Source: Alistipes sp. (GTDB lineage: Bacteria > Bacteroidota > Bacteroidia > Bacteroidales > Rikenellaceae). From it: a stretch of DNA of 64,000 bases. Each line of letters starts with the position of its first letter. The first letter of the stretch is position 1. This document shows, piece by piece, positions 43,523-52,342 of the stretch. The notes beneath the pieces are model-generated. The model ran no database searches. It was not told the DNA's origin and worked only from the letters and a program-made list of their open reading frames with translations. The DNA lies in the NCBI GenBank assembly GCA_017517705.1, contig JAFWYM010000013.1:1-64000 (forward strand), read 5' to 3'. A program made the position numbers and the translations under genes.

Positions 43523-45937
43523 ATGAATATACGAGTAATACATATAATGTCAGCACTTACGCTCTTGCTCCATATTGTGGGTTGCAGCTCTCATTTTGAG
43601 GAGCATATCCCCAGTGTGGAGGACAATCGTATAAAGCTCTACTTTATGCCCTATGGCGAAACTCGCGCCACTATTGCAGATAATGAATATGAGTCATACC
43701 TGAGCCATCTTGACATCTTGTTCTACAAACTCAATGACGATGGCATAACATATAGTGGATTTTACCATGAGAGAGTATCAGTATCTGCAACTCCTGATGG
43801 CGTAGTATCACTTGGTCTTACCAAAAAGGACTTCGAGGAGGATAGAGCCTACAAAGTATATGTCATAGCCAATAGTGATCATAATGAGAGCATATACTAC
43901 AAAAACGGGGCGCTCATTGAACATAGCGATTTCCTCAATCTCGACCAGACAAATAGCAACATACATCTTTCAGGTATTGAGTTTGGAAATCCACATAGTC
44001 ACTATCCCCAGATGTTCCTTATGGATGGCGTGGCATATATGGGTGATAGCGAACCAGCGACACAATCTACCGTAATTATCAATAAGAGTGGTTCAACAGA
44101 TGATGTTGTGCTTAAAGTAACCTTACGACGCGCTGCTGCCAAGATTATTGTTACTATCAAGCCTGGCAACAAGGTAATCTTCACGCCAGAGCTTATTGCT
44201 CAATCACAGGGTTACTTGATGCGAAATATGCCCACACGCACTACACTTGTTGAGGAGGGAGGCTACCCTCTAACGGAGGGTGGCGCGCGTCCATATTGGG
44301 CATCGACTACTATATCACAAACACCATATTACACACTCATTGAAGACTCCAATGGCATTTATAATCTACAGATTACCGCCTACTGCTACTCACACACCTG
44401 GAATAGTAGTGAGGCATTCGACAAGGGTACATCATTGGTTGTTATGCTCCCAATATTGTATAAGGAGAGCGATGATAGCACCCCTATAGAGTATATAAAC
44501 AACTACTACCAGATATCTTTCAGCAAGATGGAGGGAAGTGTCGGCAATAGCTATCACCGAATTAAACGCAATACACTCTACGACCTACGCATTAACCTTA
44601 ATGCACCAGGAGCCGAGGACTACTCTGCTCCAGAGAATATAGAGGCTTTATACTACTTCACAACGCCATGGCAGAGAGTAGATCTTGAGGTCACGGGCGA
44701 AAACACAGTGAAATATCTAAAGGTAAATAAGAACAAACTTATATTGTATAATATCGATGAGGATCTTGAGTCTCTATACTTCTCATCCTCGTCGCCCGTA
44801 ACAGTAACCTATGTCCCCAATAGTGGTTACTATCTTAATAAGTATAGCGAAAGGGTGTCATTAAGCAATAGCGAGATACAGAATATCTATGGCATTGTAG
44901 ATGCCAATGCCACATCCGGAAATATCGGAGTACATAGCGAGGTGCCAACAAATAACACTATACGCTACTTCCAAATTCAAGTAGAGAACGAGGATGGTCT
45001 TACTGAGATTATTGACGTGGAGCAGTATCCATTGATCTACATCACAAACTCACTGCCCTGGTTCTCATACCGCGATGACTACTTCTATCGCACAACGGAT
45101 GGACATTCGTTTAGAGGCAATGTAAATCAATTAACCACCGCAGGAGACGACCCCACGACATATCTGTTTGAGCGCGACCATATCGTGAGCATCTATACGA
45201 TTGACGATGTAGATCTTGACACAAAGACTGCCAAGTATACCTATACCAGTGCTTCGCCGACAAATGGCTACGGCTGGACAGCCTCCAAAGTGCGAGGTAA
45301 TATAAACCGCGATGGCAAGAGGTATGCCATCAACTATTACTCCTACACTTACGCACGCAGTGGCGGTAGCTGGTGGGGTGGTGGCAGCTATAAGTGGACA
45401 ATGAGTACCTCAAACTGCGAGACACACAATGTGCGTAACTATAAGGTTCGCGTGATGGCAACATCGCCAGACTATACCCTTGCTCGACCGAACATAGACG
45501 AATATGGATATACTGCAGAAGATGATGCTAACGCCAAGTTGGTATCACCCTCGTTTGTTATAGCCTCGCGCCTTGGTGCGGTGCTATCGACATATAGCAA
45601 TCTTGACAAGCTTAGCAGTCGGGAGAAGTTGGTTGTCTTTGCCGACCACTGCAAGAACTATGTTGAGGTTGATGATATTAACGATGATGGTCAGGCTCCA
45701 TATACGGTATATGACAACTGGCGCCTACCTACTGAGGCAGAGCTTAAGATTATCATGGAGCTTCAGGGTGGTGACGGTGTAGATGCTCCAGCTATCGACT
45801 TCTTGCTCAATGGTGGATACTATATGAGCGCAAGTGGTCCTGTGTATAACCCTAAAAACAATAGCGATGTCAGCGAGGCTGCCGATAAGTGGAGCGTCAC
45901 AGATGTCGCCATACGCTGCGTAAGAGATGCCTATTAA
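43523..45937 (+). CDS. large fimbrial tip/adhesin-like lipoprotein with FGE/CTL-like C-terminus
   Basis: 804 residues. Lipobox HIVGC, acidic +2 region, and the GETRATIAD cleavage-type motif at about residue 50. N-terminal fimbrillin-like domain (SHLDILFYKLNDDG, RRAAAKIIVTIKPG, RIKRNTLYDLRINL), as in DUF4906-type proteins. The middle is beta-rich. The last ~90 residues (NWRLPTEAELKIIMELQ, GGYYMSASG, VAIRCVRD) match the Fibrobacter-paralogous/DUF1566 C-type-lectin-like fold and are similar in style to the kinase ectodomain at the end of the window. Suggests a tip adhesin. Confidence 0.75.
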   Translation: MNIRVIHIMSALTLLLHIVGCSSHFEEHIPSVEDNRIKLYFMPYGETRATIADNEYESYLSHLDILFYKLNDDGITYSGFYHERVSVSATPDGVVSLGLTKKDFEEDRAYKVYVIANSDHNESIYYKNGALIEHSDFLNLDQTNSNIHLSGIEFGNPHSHYPQMFLMDGVAYMGDSEPATQSTVIINKSGSTDDVVLKVTLRRAAAKIIVTIKPGNKVIFTPELIAQSQGYLMRNMPTRTTLVEEGGYPLTEGGARPYWASTTISQTPYYTLIEDSNGIYNLQITAYCYSHTWNSSEAFDKGTSLVVMLPILYKESDDSTPIEYINNYYQISFSKMEGSVGNSYHRIKRNTLYDLRINLNAPGAEDYSAPENIEALYYFTTPWQRVDLEVTGENTVKYLKVNKNKLILYNIDEDLESLYFSSSSPVTVTYVPNSGYYLNKYSERVSLSNSEIQNIYGIVDANATSGNIGVHSEVPTNNTIRYFQIQVENEDGLTEIIDVEQYPLIYITNSLPWFSYRDDYFYRTTDGHSFRGNVNQLTTAGDDPTTYLFERDHIVSIYTIDDVDLDTKTAKYTYTSASPTNGYGWTASKVRGNINRDGKRYAINYYSYTYARSGGSWWGGGSYKWTMSTSNCETHNVRNYKVRVMATSPDYTLARPNIDEYGYTAEDDANAKLVSPSFVIASRLGAVLSTYSNLDKLSSREKLVVFADHCKNYVEVDDINDDGQAPYTVYDNWRLPTEAELKIIMELQGGDGVDAPAIDFLLNGGYYMSASGPVYNPKNNSDVSEAADKWSVTDVAIRCVRDAY

Positions 45938-45955
45938 CATCAATACCTCAAACAT

Positions 45956-48900
45956 ATGAGACGTTTACTACTTATATACATAGCATTAGTGTCACTCATA
46001 TCTTGTCAACACGACGTGGTCAATGATGACATAAACCCGCTACCCGATATAACGGTTCCAGAGGGTTATACACGCATTGATTTTACGGCTAATATCAGCG
46101 ACCTTAAGTGCATCGATACGCGCGCTGTTGACCCAGATGGTCTTGATTTGAATAATATGACTCTCTTCTGCTTCAACGAGTATGGTCTATATATCAGCTC
46201 CGAGGTTGCCTATCTTAATACACACACTGTCGATAGTGGCACATTCTCGGCAATCATCCCTAATAATACGCATATCATCCACTTTCTTGCTAACCATAGT
46301 GAGGGTCTCTACGATGATAGCAACTTTCCGGGTCAGACCGAGAGTATGGTAATTGCAAATATGGAGGGCGGCTCGGGAATGTTAGTCTACTGGTCGCGTT
46401 TCGAGAAGGATGCTACGAGTGAAAAGAGTATCAGTGAGCAAATCGCCGACCTTAGCTATCAGATTAATGGCACGACGGTAAATGGCGTAAAGCTAATTCG
46501 TAACCAGGCAAAGGTTACTATAGACCAATGGGAGACCGCAGAATTTGTTGTCACGGGCTATCGTACCGTTAATATCCCAGCCTTTGGTACGGTCGCGCCA
46601 CACCATCCAGAGCGTCATTTCGACATTGTTAACGATTGGGAGACCACCGATGAGTTTGTTACACTTCCCAACAATCAATCTATAATGACAGATATCACAG
46701 ATATTAACACTAAGCCCGAAGATTATATTTTTGAAACGATAAACTCTGGCGATAGACTCGTAAGTGTTATTATCCGTGGGCATAGACCGGGTGAGACAGA
46801 GGCAGACGATAAATATTACCGAGTGGTGCTGCAGAATATAGATGGCAGCAACTTTATGATACGACGCAACCATCACTACAACATACACATTGCTGGTATG
46901 CTATCATTCGGGCAAAATAGCTTTGAAGAGGCACTTAACGGAGCAGCCTCAAACAATGCATGGATATCTATTGACGAGTGGGTAAATGAGATATCGGACG
47001 GTTTGGAGACTCTATGGGTTGAGCAGACCGCCTATGTACTCAGTAGCGACCAGTATGCAGGTACCAACTGGACTCTACCTTATAAGTACACCATCGACAA
47101 TCATGGCAGCGCAGAAGCTCCAACAGTTACTTGGCTTGACAATAATGTCGCCTACGACAATATAACCAATAACTATAACACGACAACTGGCGAGGGCGAG
47201 ATTACATTGCACCTATACCCCATGTATGAGGGTAATGAGCAGCAGGTAGGCTCACTACTGATAAAGAAAGGAAAGCTACAGCGCAAGATTACTATATATG
47301 TCATTCGTAAACAGATATTTACGCCTGCATGGATATCATCACACATATATGGTGTTTCAGATGAGTTTGTAACGGTCGTGTTTACCATTCCTGAGACCTG
47401 TCCCAAAGCGCTATTTCCATTTACAGTGTTGGTATCGGTTAATCATCTTGATGTACGCGCTGGATCAGGACAGCGTCTTCCCGTATATGTCAAGGGTGAG
47501 GATGGATACTTTGGCAATGACTGGGAGGGCATCAACTATAAGTATGCCTACACGGTTACCGAGCCTGGAAAACACCGTCTACACATGAAGTCTATCCTAC
47601 ATCATGCTAATGATGACACTGAAGATGTGCATCTTGAGGCCCAATTCTTTGAAACCATTACCAAGACGGCAATTTTCACAAAAACTAACAATGCTCACCG
47701 CCGTATATTTATAGATGGTCTTCTTGAGTATGATGTTCAATATGCGAATGATGAACCTCTCTACTATATGCTCGTTCCGCAAAAAAGGTCGCACCCAGTG
47801 GTATTCTCAATGCACCTTCAAGAACGTCAGGCAGATGGTTCATACACTCCGCTCAACCATAATGCCAACCCTGGCAGCGAGGAGTGGCTAAGAAATGGTT
47901 GCGATGAGTTCCTTATCTATACTAAGCATTTCAGCTCGTATGAGGAGTACTCTAATGAATATCCGGAACACTTTGAGGAGCTCAAGGAGATCGCCCTCGA
48001 TGGGCAGATGCTTGCCGTACACGAGGATTTGTGGAGTACAAGTGGTCGTGTAATGGCATTTAGAACATACGACTACAATGACCATGGCGAACATCGCTTT
48101 GGTATGCGTGAGGATGGCAAATACAACATATATATGTTTACTCATGGCACTAATAGCCAAGACGTCGTGCGTATATCATCCAACCGAGAAGGTAACTACC
48201 ACGCATTTTCGATTAGCCGAGATAGCACCGATACCGACTTTACGTCGCACCTCTACGATGGCAATGAGTATCGCTCTATCATCTTCAATATCGGCCACTA
48301 CCGTCCATTCCGTTTTGCGGCACAGATTCGGGTCTCGGATGCAGATGGTAGAAACACAACTATTACCCCGGCAAGTCAAGACCTTATCGGCAATATAGGC
48401 AACAATAGTGCGATGATCCCAGAGAATGTAGACAATATCGTCTTTAAGTATAAGCCAGGACAAAGAGTCGATATACTTCTTGATGTTACCAGCTTCCATG
48501 CGTCGGATGGTTGCTCGGTACACCCCTTTGGCGAGGAGTTCGACATCTATATTGATGCCCCGATGCTCGAGATTGACTACTCTCGTATCCCGGCACACTG
48601 GCGTAAGGCGAATAACCCCGAACTTCGAGAGGATAAGCTACGCGCCGATCCAACAACACCCGGTAGATATATCTATACCGTTGATCGTTACCGCGAGTAT
48701 GAGCGCGCTTTTGGCGATCAAAGCCTTGTGGTTGCGAATATTGATGATGCAAGTTATGAATACAATGAGTATGGAGAGAGGGTTGCCGTTATAGGCTCCG
48801 TAGACCAGAGTGGCGAGCGCAAAGTGCTTCCATTCAAGAAAACCTCTATTACTGCAGGTGGAGATATCAACATCTCTACCGATAAGGATAAGGTGATATT

Positions 48901-49270
48901 CTGGGATAAGAGATTCAATGTTGAGACATCGCATATCATGGGAGAGATATACTATAGGGATGAGCAAGGCGAGCATCCCGTGCCCCACAACTCATTTGTG
49001 GCATTTGTTCGTCTTCGCACAGGTGCGCGTATTGGCGTAGCGACCATATATGAGGATGGCAGGTTTGAACTTAACCTTCGCGAAGAGTATAAATATACAT
49101 GGACAGATGACCCTATCGACTTCTACTACACTATAGAGGACAATGGTGGAAATAAGATTACATACAATCTCAACTATGAAGTGGATGGCGAGGCTAAGAG
49201 CGTTGATCTGGAGTTACTCAATAGGTGGGTCAACGAGGGCACACCAATCATCCTTACGCGCCAAGATTAA
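45956..49270 (+). CDS. very large fimbrial tip or surface lipoprotein
   Basis: 1104 residues. Signal ending in LISC, QHDV after it; DTRAVDPDG motif about 45 residues in. The N-terminal ~330 residues look fimbrillin-like (MTLFCFNEYGLYISSEV, VKLIRNQAKVTI, FMIRRNHHYNIHI), as in DUF4906 proteins. The rest is a chain of beta domains (TITPASQDLIGNIG..., PGQRVDILLDVTSFH...) without known catalytic motifs. Last gene of the locus and the longest, so it is a good candidate for the tip adhesin. Strong use of AT-rich codons, like its neighbours. Confidence 0.75.
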   Translation: MRRLLLIYIALVSLISCQHDVVNDDINPLPDITVPEGYTRIDFTANISDLKCIDTRAVDPDGLDLNNMTLFCFNEYGLYISSEVAYLNTHTVDSGTFSAIIPNNTHIIHFLANHSEGLYDDSNFPGQTESMVIANMEGGSGMLVYWSRFEKDATSEKSISEQIADLSYQINGTTVNGVKLIRNQAKVTIDQWETAEFVVTGYRTVNIPAFGTVAPHHPERHFDIVNDWETTDEFVTLPNNQSIMTDITDINTKPEDYIFETINSGDRLVSVIIRGHRPGETEADDKYYRVVLQNIDGSNFMIRRNHHYNIHIAGMLSFGQNSFEEALNGAASNNAWISIDEWVNEISDGLETLWVEQTAYVLSSDQYAGTNWTLPYKYTIDNHGSAEAPTVTWLDNNVAYDNITNNYNTTTGEGEITLHLYPMYEGNEQQVGSLLIKKGKLQRKITIYVIRKQIFTPAWISSHIYGVSDEFVTVVFTIPETCPKALFPFTVLVSVNHLDVRAGSGQRLPVYVKGEDGYFGNDWEGINYKYAYTVTEPGKHRLHMKSILHHANDDTEDVHLEAQFFETITKTAIFTKTNNAHRRIFIDGLLEYDVQYANDEPLYYMLVPQKRSHPVVFSMHLQERQADGSYTPLNHNANPGSEEWLRNGCDEFLIYTKHFSSYEEYSNEYPEHFEELKEIALDGQMLAVHEDLWSTSGRVMAFRTYDYNDHGEHRFGMREDGKYNIYMFTHGTNSQDVVRISSNREGNYHAFSISRDSTDTDFTSHLYDGNEYRSIIFNIGHYRPFRFAAQIRVSDADGRNTTITPASQDLIGNIGNNSAMIPENVDNIVFKYKPGQRVDILLDVTSFHASDGCSVHPFGEEFDIYIDAPMLEIDYSRIPAHWRKANNPELREDKLRADPTTPGRYIYTVDRYREYERAFGDQSLVVANIDDASYEYNEYGERVAVIGSVDQSGERKVLPFKKTSITAGGDINISTDKDKVIFWDKRFNVETSHIMGEIYYRDEQGEHPVPHNSFVAFVRLRTGARIGVATIYEDGRFELNLREEYKYTWTDDPIDFYYTIEDNGGNKITYNLNYEVDGEAKSVDLELLNRWVNEGTPIILTRQD

Positions 49271-49426
49271 GAAGTGCCATGTGAGTACAAATATCAAGGC
49301 ATCTATAACAAATTGATAGTTTGTGCGTGGTGGGGGAGTGAGCAGCCTCGGCGGAATATGAAGAATAAATTTATATCCTACGCACGATATTTGCTCCTTT
49401 TGCGTTATATAGATAGATTGTAATCT

Positions 49427-49864
49427 ATGAGAACGCTGATATCCATATTCACGTTTTTGATGGTGGCTATGACCTCCTCGGCACAGATGCCTGAGGGCGA
49501 TGTGGTGCCCATAGGTGGCGATAGTGCTGCAATGAGCATCCTCGAGAGCTATCGCCATCTGCTGCCGCCTAACCAATTTGATCGTGGGTCCTGGCGTATA
49601 CGCACGTGGCATCCTCAGCGTGGCGTTAGGTTCATGCCTCTGCCCGATGCCGACAATCTTCTATGGATGGAGAGTGACATGATGCCTCGCGTGAAGGTGG
49701 CAGTGCCTAAGTTTGTCGACTACAATTCTGTGACCCTGCGCTTTGGCGGTAGCACCACTACGATAACCATCTCTAACGGCTCGGCATATAATAATATGCC
49801 GTGGCACAATTCTCCCATCGGCTACCGCGATGCCCGCACGCTATCCTTCCCCGTACCTCGATAG
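49427..49864 (+). CDS. small secreted protein of unknown function
   Basis: 145 residues with a signal peptide (MRTLISIFTFLMVAMTSSAQ). The mature protein has no recognised domain: an acidic start (MPEGDVVPIGGDSAAM), a Trp-rich middle (WRIRTWHP) and a beta-strand tail (SVTLRFGGSTTTITISNGS). It lies 157 bp after the fimbrial locus. No promoter consensus found. I do not recognise it. Confidence 0.55.
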   Translation: MRTLISIFTFLMVAMTSSAQMPEGDVVPIGGDSAAMSILESYRHLLPPNQFDRGSWRIRTWHPQRGVRFMPLPDADNLLWMESDMMPRVKVAVPKFVDYNSVTLRFGGSTTTITISNGSAYNNMPWHNSPIGYRDARTLSFPVPR

Positions 49865-49901
49865 TTTTTTTTGACGCATCCTGTCATTGTGTTGTAAATT
49901 T

Positions 49902-49923
49902 TTACTACCTTTACGTAGTAAAA
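49902..49923. promoter_or_regulatory. inverted repeat operator over the WYL regulator promoter
   Basis: TTTACTAC/GTAGTAAA, a perfect 8-bp inverted repeat with a 6-bp centre. It overlaps the near-consensus -7 element TACCTTTA (49906-49913), 11 bp before the ATG. This is the position expected for autoregulation. Confidence 0.55.
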
Positions 49924-49933
49924 CTATGTGATT

Positions 49934-50857
49934 ATGGATCAACCTAAGGTGGAACGTCTGCTACGGCTTATGAAGCTGATGACGGGAAATGTCAACTATA
50001 CGGTCAACGACCTTGCGGAGCGTCTTGGCACTACCTATCGCTCGATATATCGCTATATTGAGACCTTTAAGGATGCCGGCTTTGTGGTGCATAAGCTTGA
50101 GGGCGGTATCTACAAGCTCGGCAAGGAGAGTCCCTACTTCAAGGATATATCGCAGCTTGTACACTTCACCGACGAGGAGGCACATATTGTCAATCGTCTG
50201 ATCGATGGGTTGGACGATACCAATATGCTGAAGCAGAACCTACGTAAGAAGCTGAGCTCCGTATATAACTGCACGGCTGTGGCTAACTGCGTGGTTAAGG
50301 GCTCGAATGCCACCAACGTGACGAGCCTCACGGAGGCTATCACCGAACACCGACAGGTTGTGCTGAAGGAATACGCCTCGTCGCATACGGGCATCGTAAG
50401 TGACCGTAGGGTGGAGCCCTTTGCCTTTACGACGAACTATGTGCAGGTGTGGTGCTACGAGCTGCATAGCGGTATGAATAAGCTCTTTAAGACGGCGCGT
50501 ATCGGCTCTGTGGAGCTTCTTAACGATGCTTGGGAGCACGCCGAGGAGCATAATAGCGGATATGTCGACGTCTTTCGTATGACGGGCTTCGATACTCACC
50601 GCGTGCGTCTGGAGCTTGGCATGCTCGCGCGAAACCTCCTTGTCGAGGAGTACCCCCTTGCTGAGCGCGATATCACGCCTTTGGATGGAGGCCGCTGGCT
50701 GCTCGACACCAAGGTGTGTAACTACCTGGGCATTGCCCGCTTTGTCTTGGGTCTGATGGACGATGTACGCATTGTTGACAGCCCTGAGTTTGCAGAGTAT
50801 ATCGCCACGACTGTGCGTGGTATGTTGCGAAGGGTGGAGTTGAGTGATAAACAATAG
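49934..50857 (+). CDS. WYL-domain transcriptional regulator
   Basis: 307 residues from the ATG at 49934 (a GTG at 49928 is in frame). N-terminal HTH_11 winged helix at about 6-60 (YTVNDLAERLGTTYRSIYRYIETFKDAGF). The WYL region (about 150-215) reads RVEPFAFTTNYVQVWCYELHSGMNKLFKTARI, and a WCX-like C-terminus follows. WYL domains sense nucleotide or other ligands. Directly downstream of the fimbrial locus on the same strand but with its own promoter and operator. Whether it controls the fimbriae is not known. Confidence 0.88.
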   Translation: MDQPKVERLLRLMKLMTGNVNYTVNDLAERLGTTYRSIYRYIETFKDAGFVVHKLEGGIYKLGKESPYFKDISQLVHFTDEEAHIVNRLIDGLDDTNMLKQNLRKKLSSVYNCTAVANCVVKGSNATNVTSLTEAITEHRQVVLKEYASSHTGIVSDRRVEPFAFTTNYVQVWCYELHSGMNKLFKTARIGSVELLNDAWEHAEEHNSGYVDVFRMTGFDTHRVRLELGMLARNLLVEEYPLAERDITPLDGGRWLLDTKVCNYLGIARFVLGLMDDVRIVDSPEFAEYIATTVRGMLRRVELSDKQ

Positions 50858-50859
50858 AA

Positions 50860-50900
50860 AAGGGGATGACGCAAACCTAACTTTGTCACCCCCCCCCTTG
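50860..50900. terminator. weak bidirectional terminator between WYL gene and ffh
   Basis: GGGGATGAC pairs with GTCACCCCC (one mismatch) between the two converging genes; a C9 tract is part of the 3' arm. Confidence 0.5.
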
Positions 50901-50933
50901 TGTTATGAGGCTTAGCCTCTGTTCCGATGTTAC

Positions 50934-52277
50934 CTATCGGCGACGCATACCGCCACGCATGCCTCCGCGCATCATCTGCTGCTGGAAGTTGCCCCCGGCA
51001 ACCGTCTTCATCACCTTGCGCGTATCCTCAAACTGCTTGAGTAGGCGGTTTACCTCGGCAAGCGTTGTGCCCGAGCCCTTGGCGATACGCTCACGACGCT
51101 TGGCGTTGATGATCTCGGGATTCTCGCGCTCGGCAGGTGTCATCGAGTCGATGATTGCCTCCGTGTGCTTGAAGGCATCGTCAGGGATGTCTACATTCTG
51201 AAGCATCTTACCCATACCCGGAATCATCGAGGCGAGATCCTTAAGGTTACCCATCTTCTTAATCTGGTTTATCTGGTCGCGGAAGTCGTTGAAGTTAAAC
51301 TGGTTCTTGATAAGCTTCTTCTTGAGCTTGCGCGCCTCGGCCTCGTCGAACTGCTCCTGCGCACGCTCCACGAGCGACACTACATCACCCATGCCGAGGA
51401 TACGGTCGGCCATACGCTCGGGGTGGAACACCTGAAGGGCATCCATCTTCTCGCCCGACGATATGAACTTCAGAGGCTTGTCTACCACCGAACGGATAGA
51501 TATGGCTGCACCACCACGTGTGTCGCCATCGAGCTTCGTGAGCACCACGCCATCGTAGTTGAGGCGGTCGTTGAACTCCTTGGCGGTATTCACGGCATCC
51601 TGACCCGTCATGGCATCGACAACGAAGAGTGTCTCCGAGGGATTAACCGCAGCCTTAATTGCAGTGATCTCCTGCATCATAGCCTCGTCGACAGCAAGAC
51701 GGCCGGCAGTATCTACAATCACCGTGTTATACGACTTCTGGTGAGCATACTTTATGGCGTTCTCAGCAATCTCCACGGGGTTGTTGTTTCCCGGCTCGGT
51801 ATATACCTCCACGCCCACGGTCTGGCCGAGAATCTTGAGCTGGTCGATAGCTGCGGGGCGGTATACGTCACCTGCTACGAGCAACACCTGACGTCCCTTC
51901 TTCGACTTGATGTGCGAGGCGAGCTTACCCGAGAATGTCGTCTTACCCGAACCCTGCAGACCGGCGATAAGGATGACTGCGGGGGTACCCTCGAGCTTGA
52001 TGTCGGTAGCCGTGCCACCCATCAATGCTGCGAGCTCATCGCGCACAATCTTGGTCATCATCTGTCCCGGCTTAACGGAGTTAAGCACGTTCTGACCCAA
52101 GGCCTTCTGCTTCACCTCGTCGGTGAAGGTCTTGGCTACCTTGTAGTTAACGTCGGCATCGATAAGTGCGCGGCGTATCTCCTTGAGTGTCTCGGCAACA
52201 TTAATCTCCGTAATGCGACCCTCGCCCTTAAGCAACTTAAACGAGCGTTCGAGTTTCTCGGTTAGGTTTTCAAACAT
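50934..52277 (-). CDS. ffh: signal recognition particle protein Ffh
   Basis: 447 residues. N domain, then the G domain with P-loop GLQGSGKT (106-113), DTAGRLAVDEAM, and TKLDGDTRGGAA. The methionine-rich M domain ends in MMRGGMRGGMRRR and binds 4.5S RNA and signal sequences. It delivers inner membrane proteins with FtsY. Promoter TACCTTTG at 52315-52322; monocistronic. Confidence 0.97.
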   Translation of the reverse strand: MFENLTEKLERSFKLLKGEGRITEINVAETLKEIRRALIDADVNYKVAKTFTDEVKQKALGQNVLNSVKPGQMMTKIVRDELAALMGGTATDIKLEGTPAVILIAGLQGSGKTTFSGKLASHIKSKKGRQVLLVAGDVYRPAAIDQLKILGQTVGVEVYTEPGNNNPVEIAENAIKYAHQKSYNTVIVDTAGRLAVDEAMMQEITAIKAAVNPSETLFVVDAMTGQDAVNTAKEFNDRLNYDGVVLTKLDGDTRGGAAISIRSVVDKPLKFISSGEKMDALQVFHPERMADRILGMGDVVSLVERAQEQFDEAEARKLKKKLIKNQFNFNDFRDQINQIKKMGNLKDLASMIPGMGKMLQNVDIPDDAFKHTEAIIDSMTPAERENPEIINAKRRERIAKGSGTTLAEVNRLLKQFEDTRKVMKTVAGGNFQQQMMRGGMRGGMRRR

Positions 52278-52314
52278 AGTGTATATCGTTTTTATTATTC
52301 TCTTTTACAGCGCG

Positions 52315-52322
52315 CAAAGGTA
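52315..52322 (-). promoter_or_regulatory. -7 element TACCTTTG for ffh
   Basis: Minus-strand consensus match 37 bp before the ATG at 52277. Confidence 0.6.
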
Positions 52323-52342
52323 CAAATAAAATCTCAATTATC

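Noticed and set aside
50889..50897. C9 homopolymer between the WYL gene and ffh as a possible phase-variation tract
   Set aside because: It lies at the convergent ends of two genes, within a hairpin arm, not in a promoter or reading frame.
51165..52265. 366-residue plus-strand frame opposite ffh
   Set aside because: Antisense of a well-conserved gene; no independent start signals.
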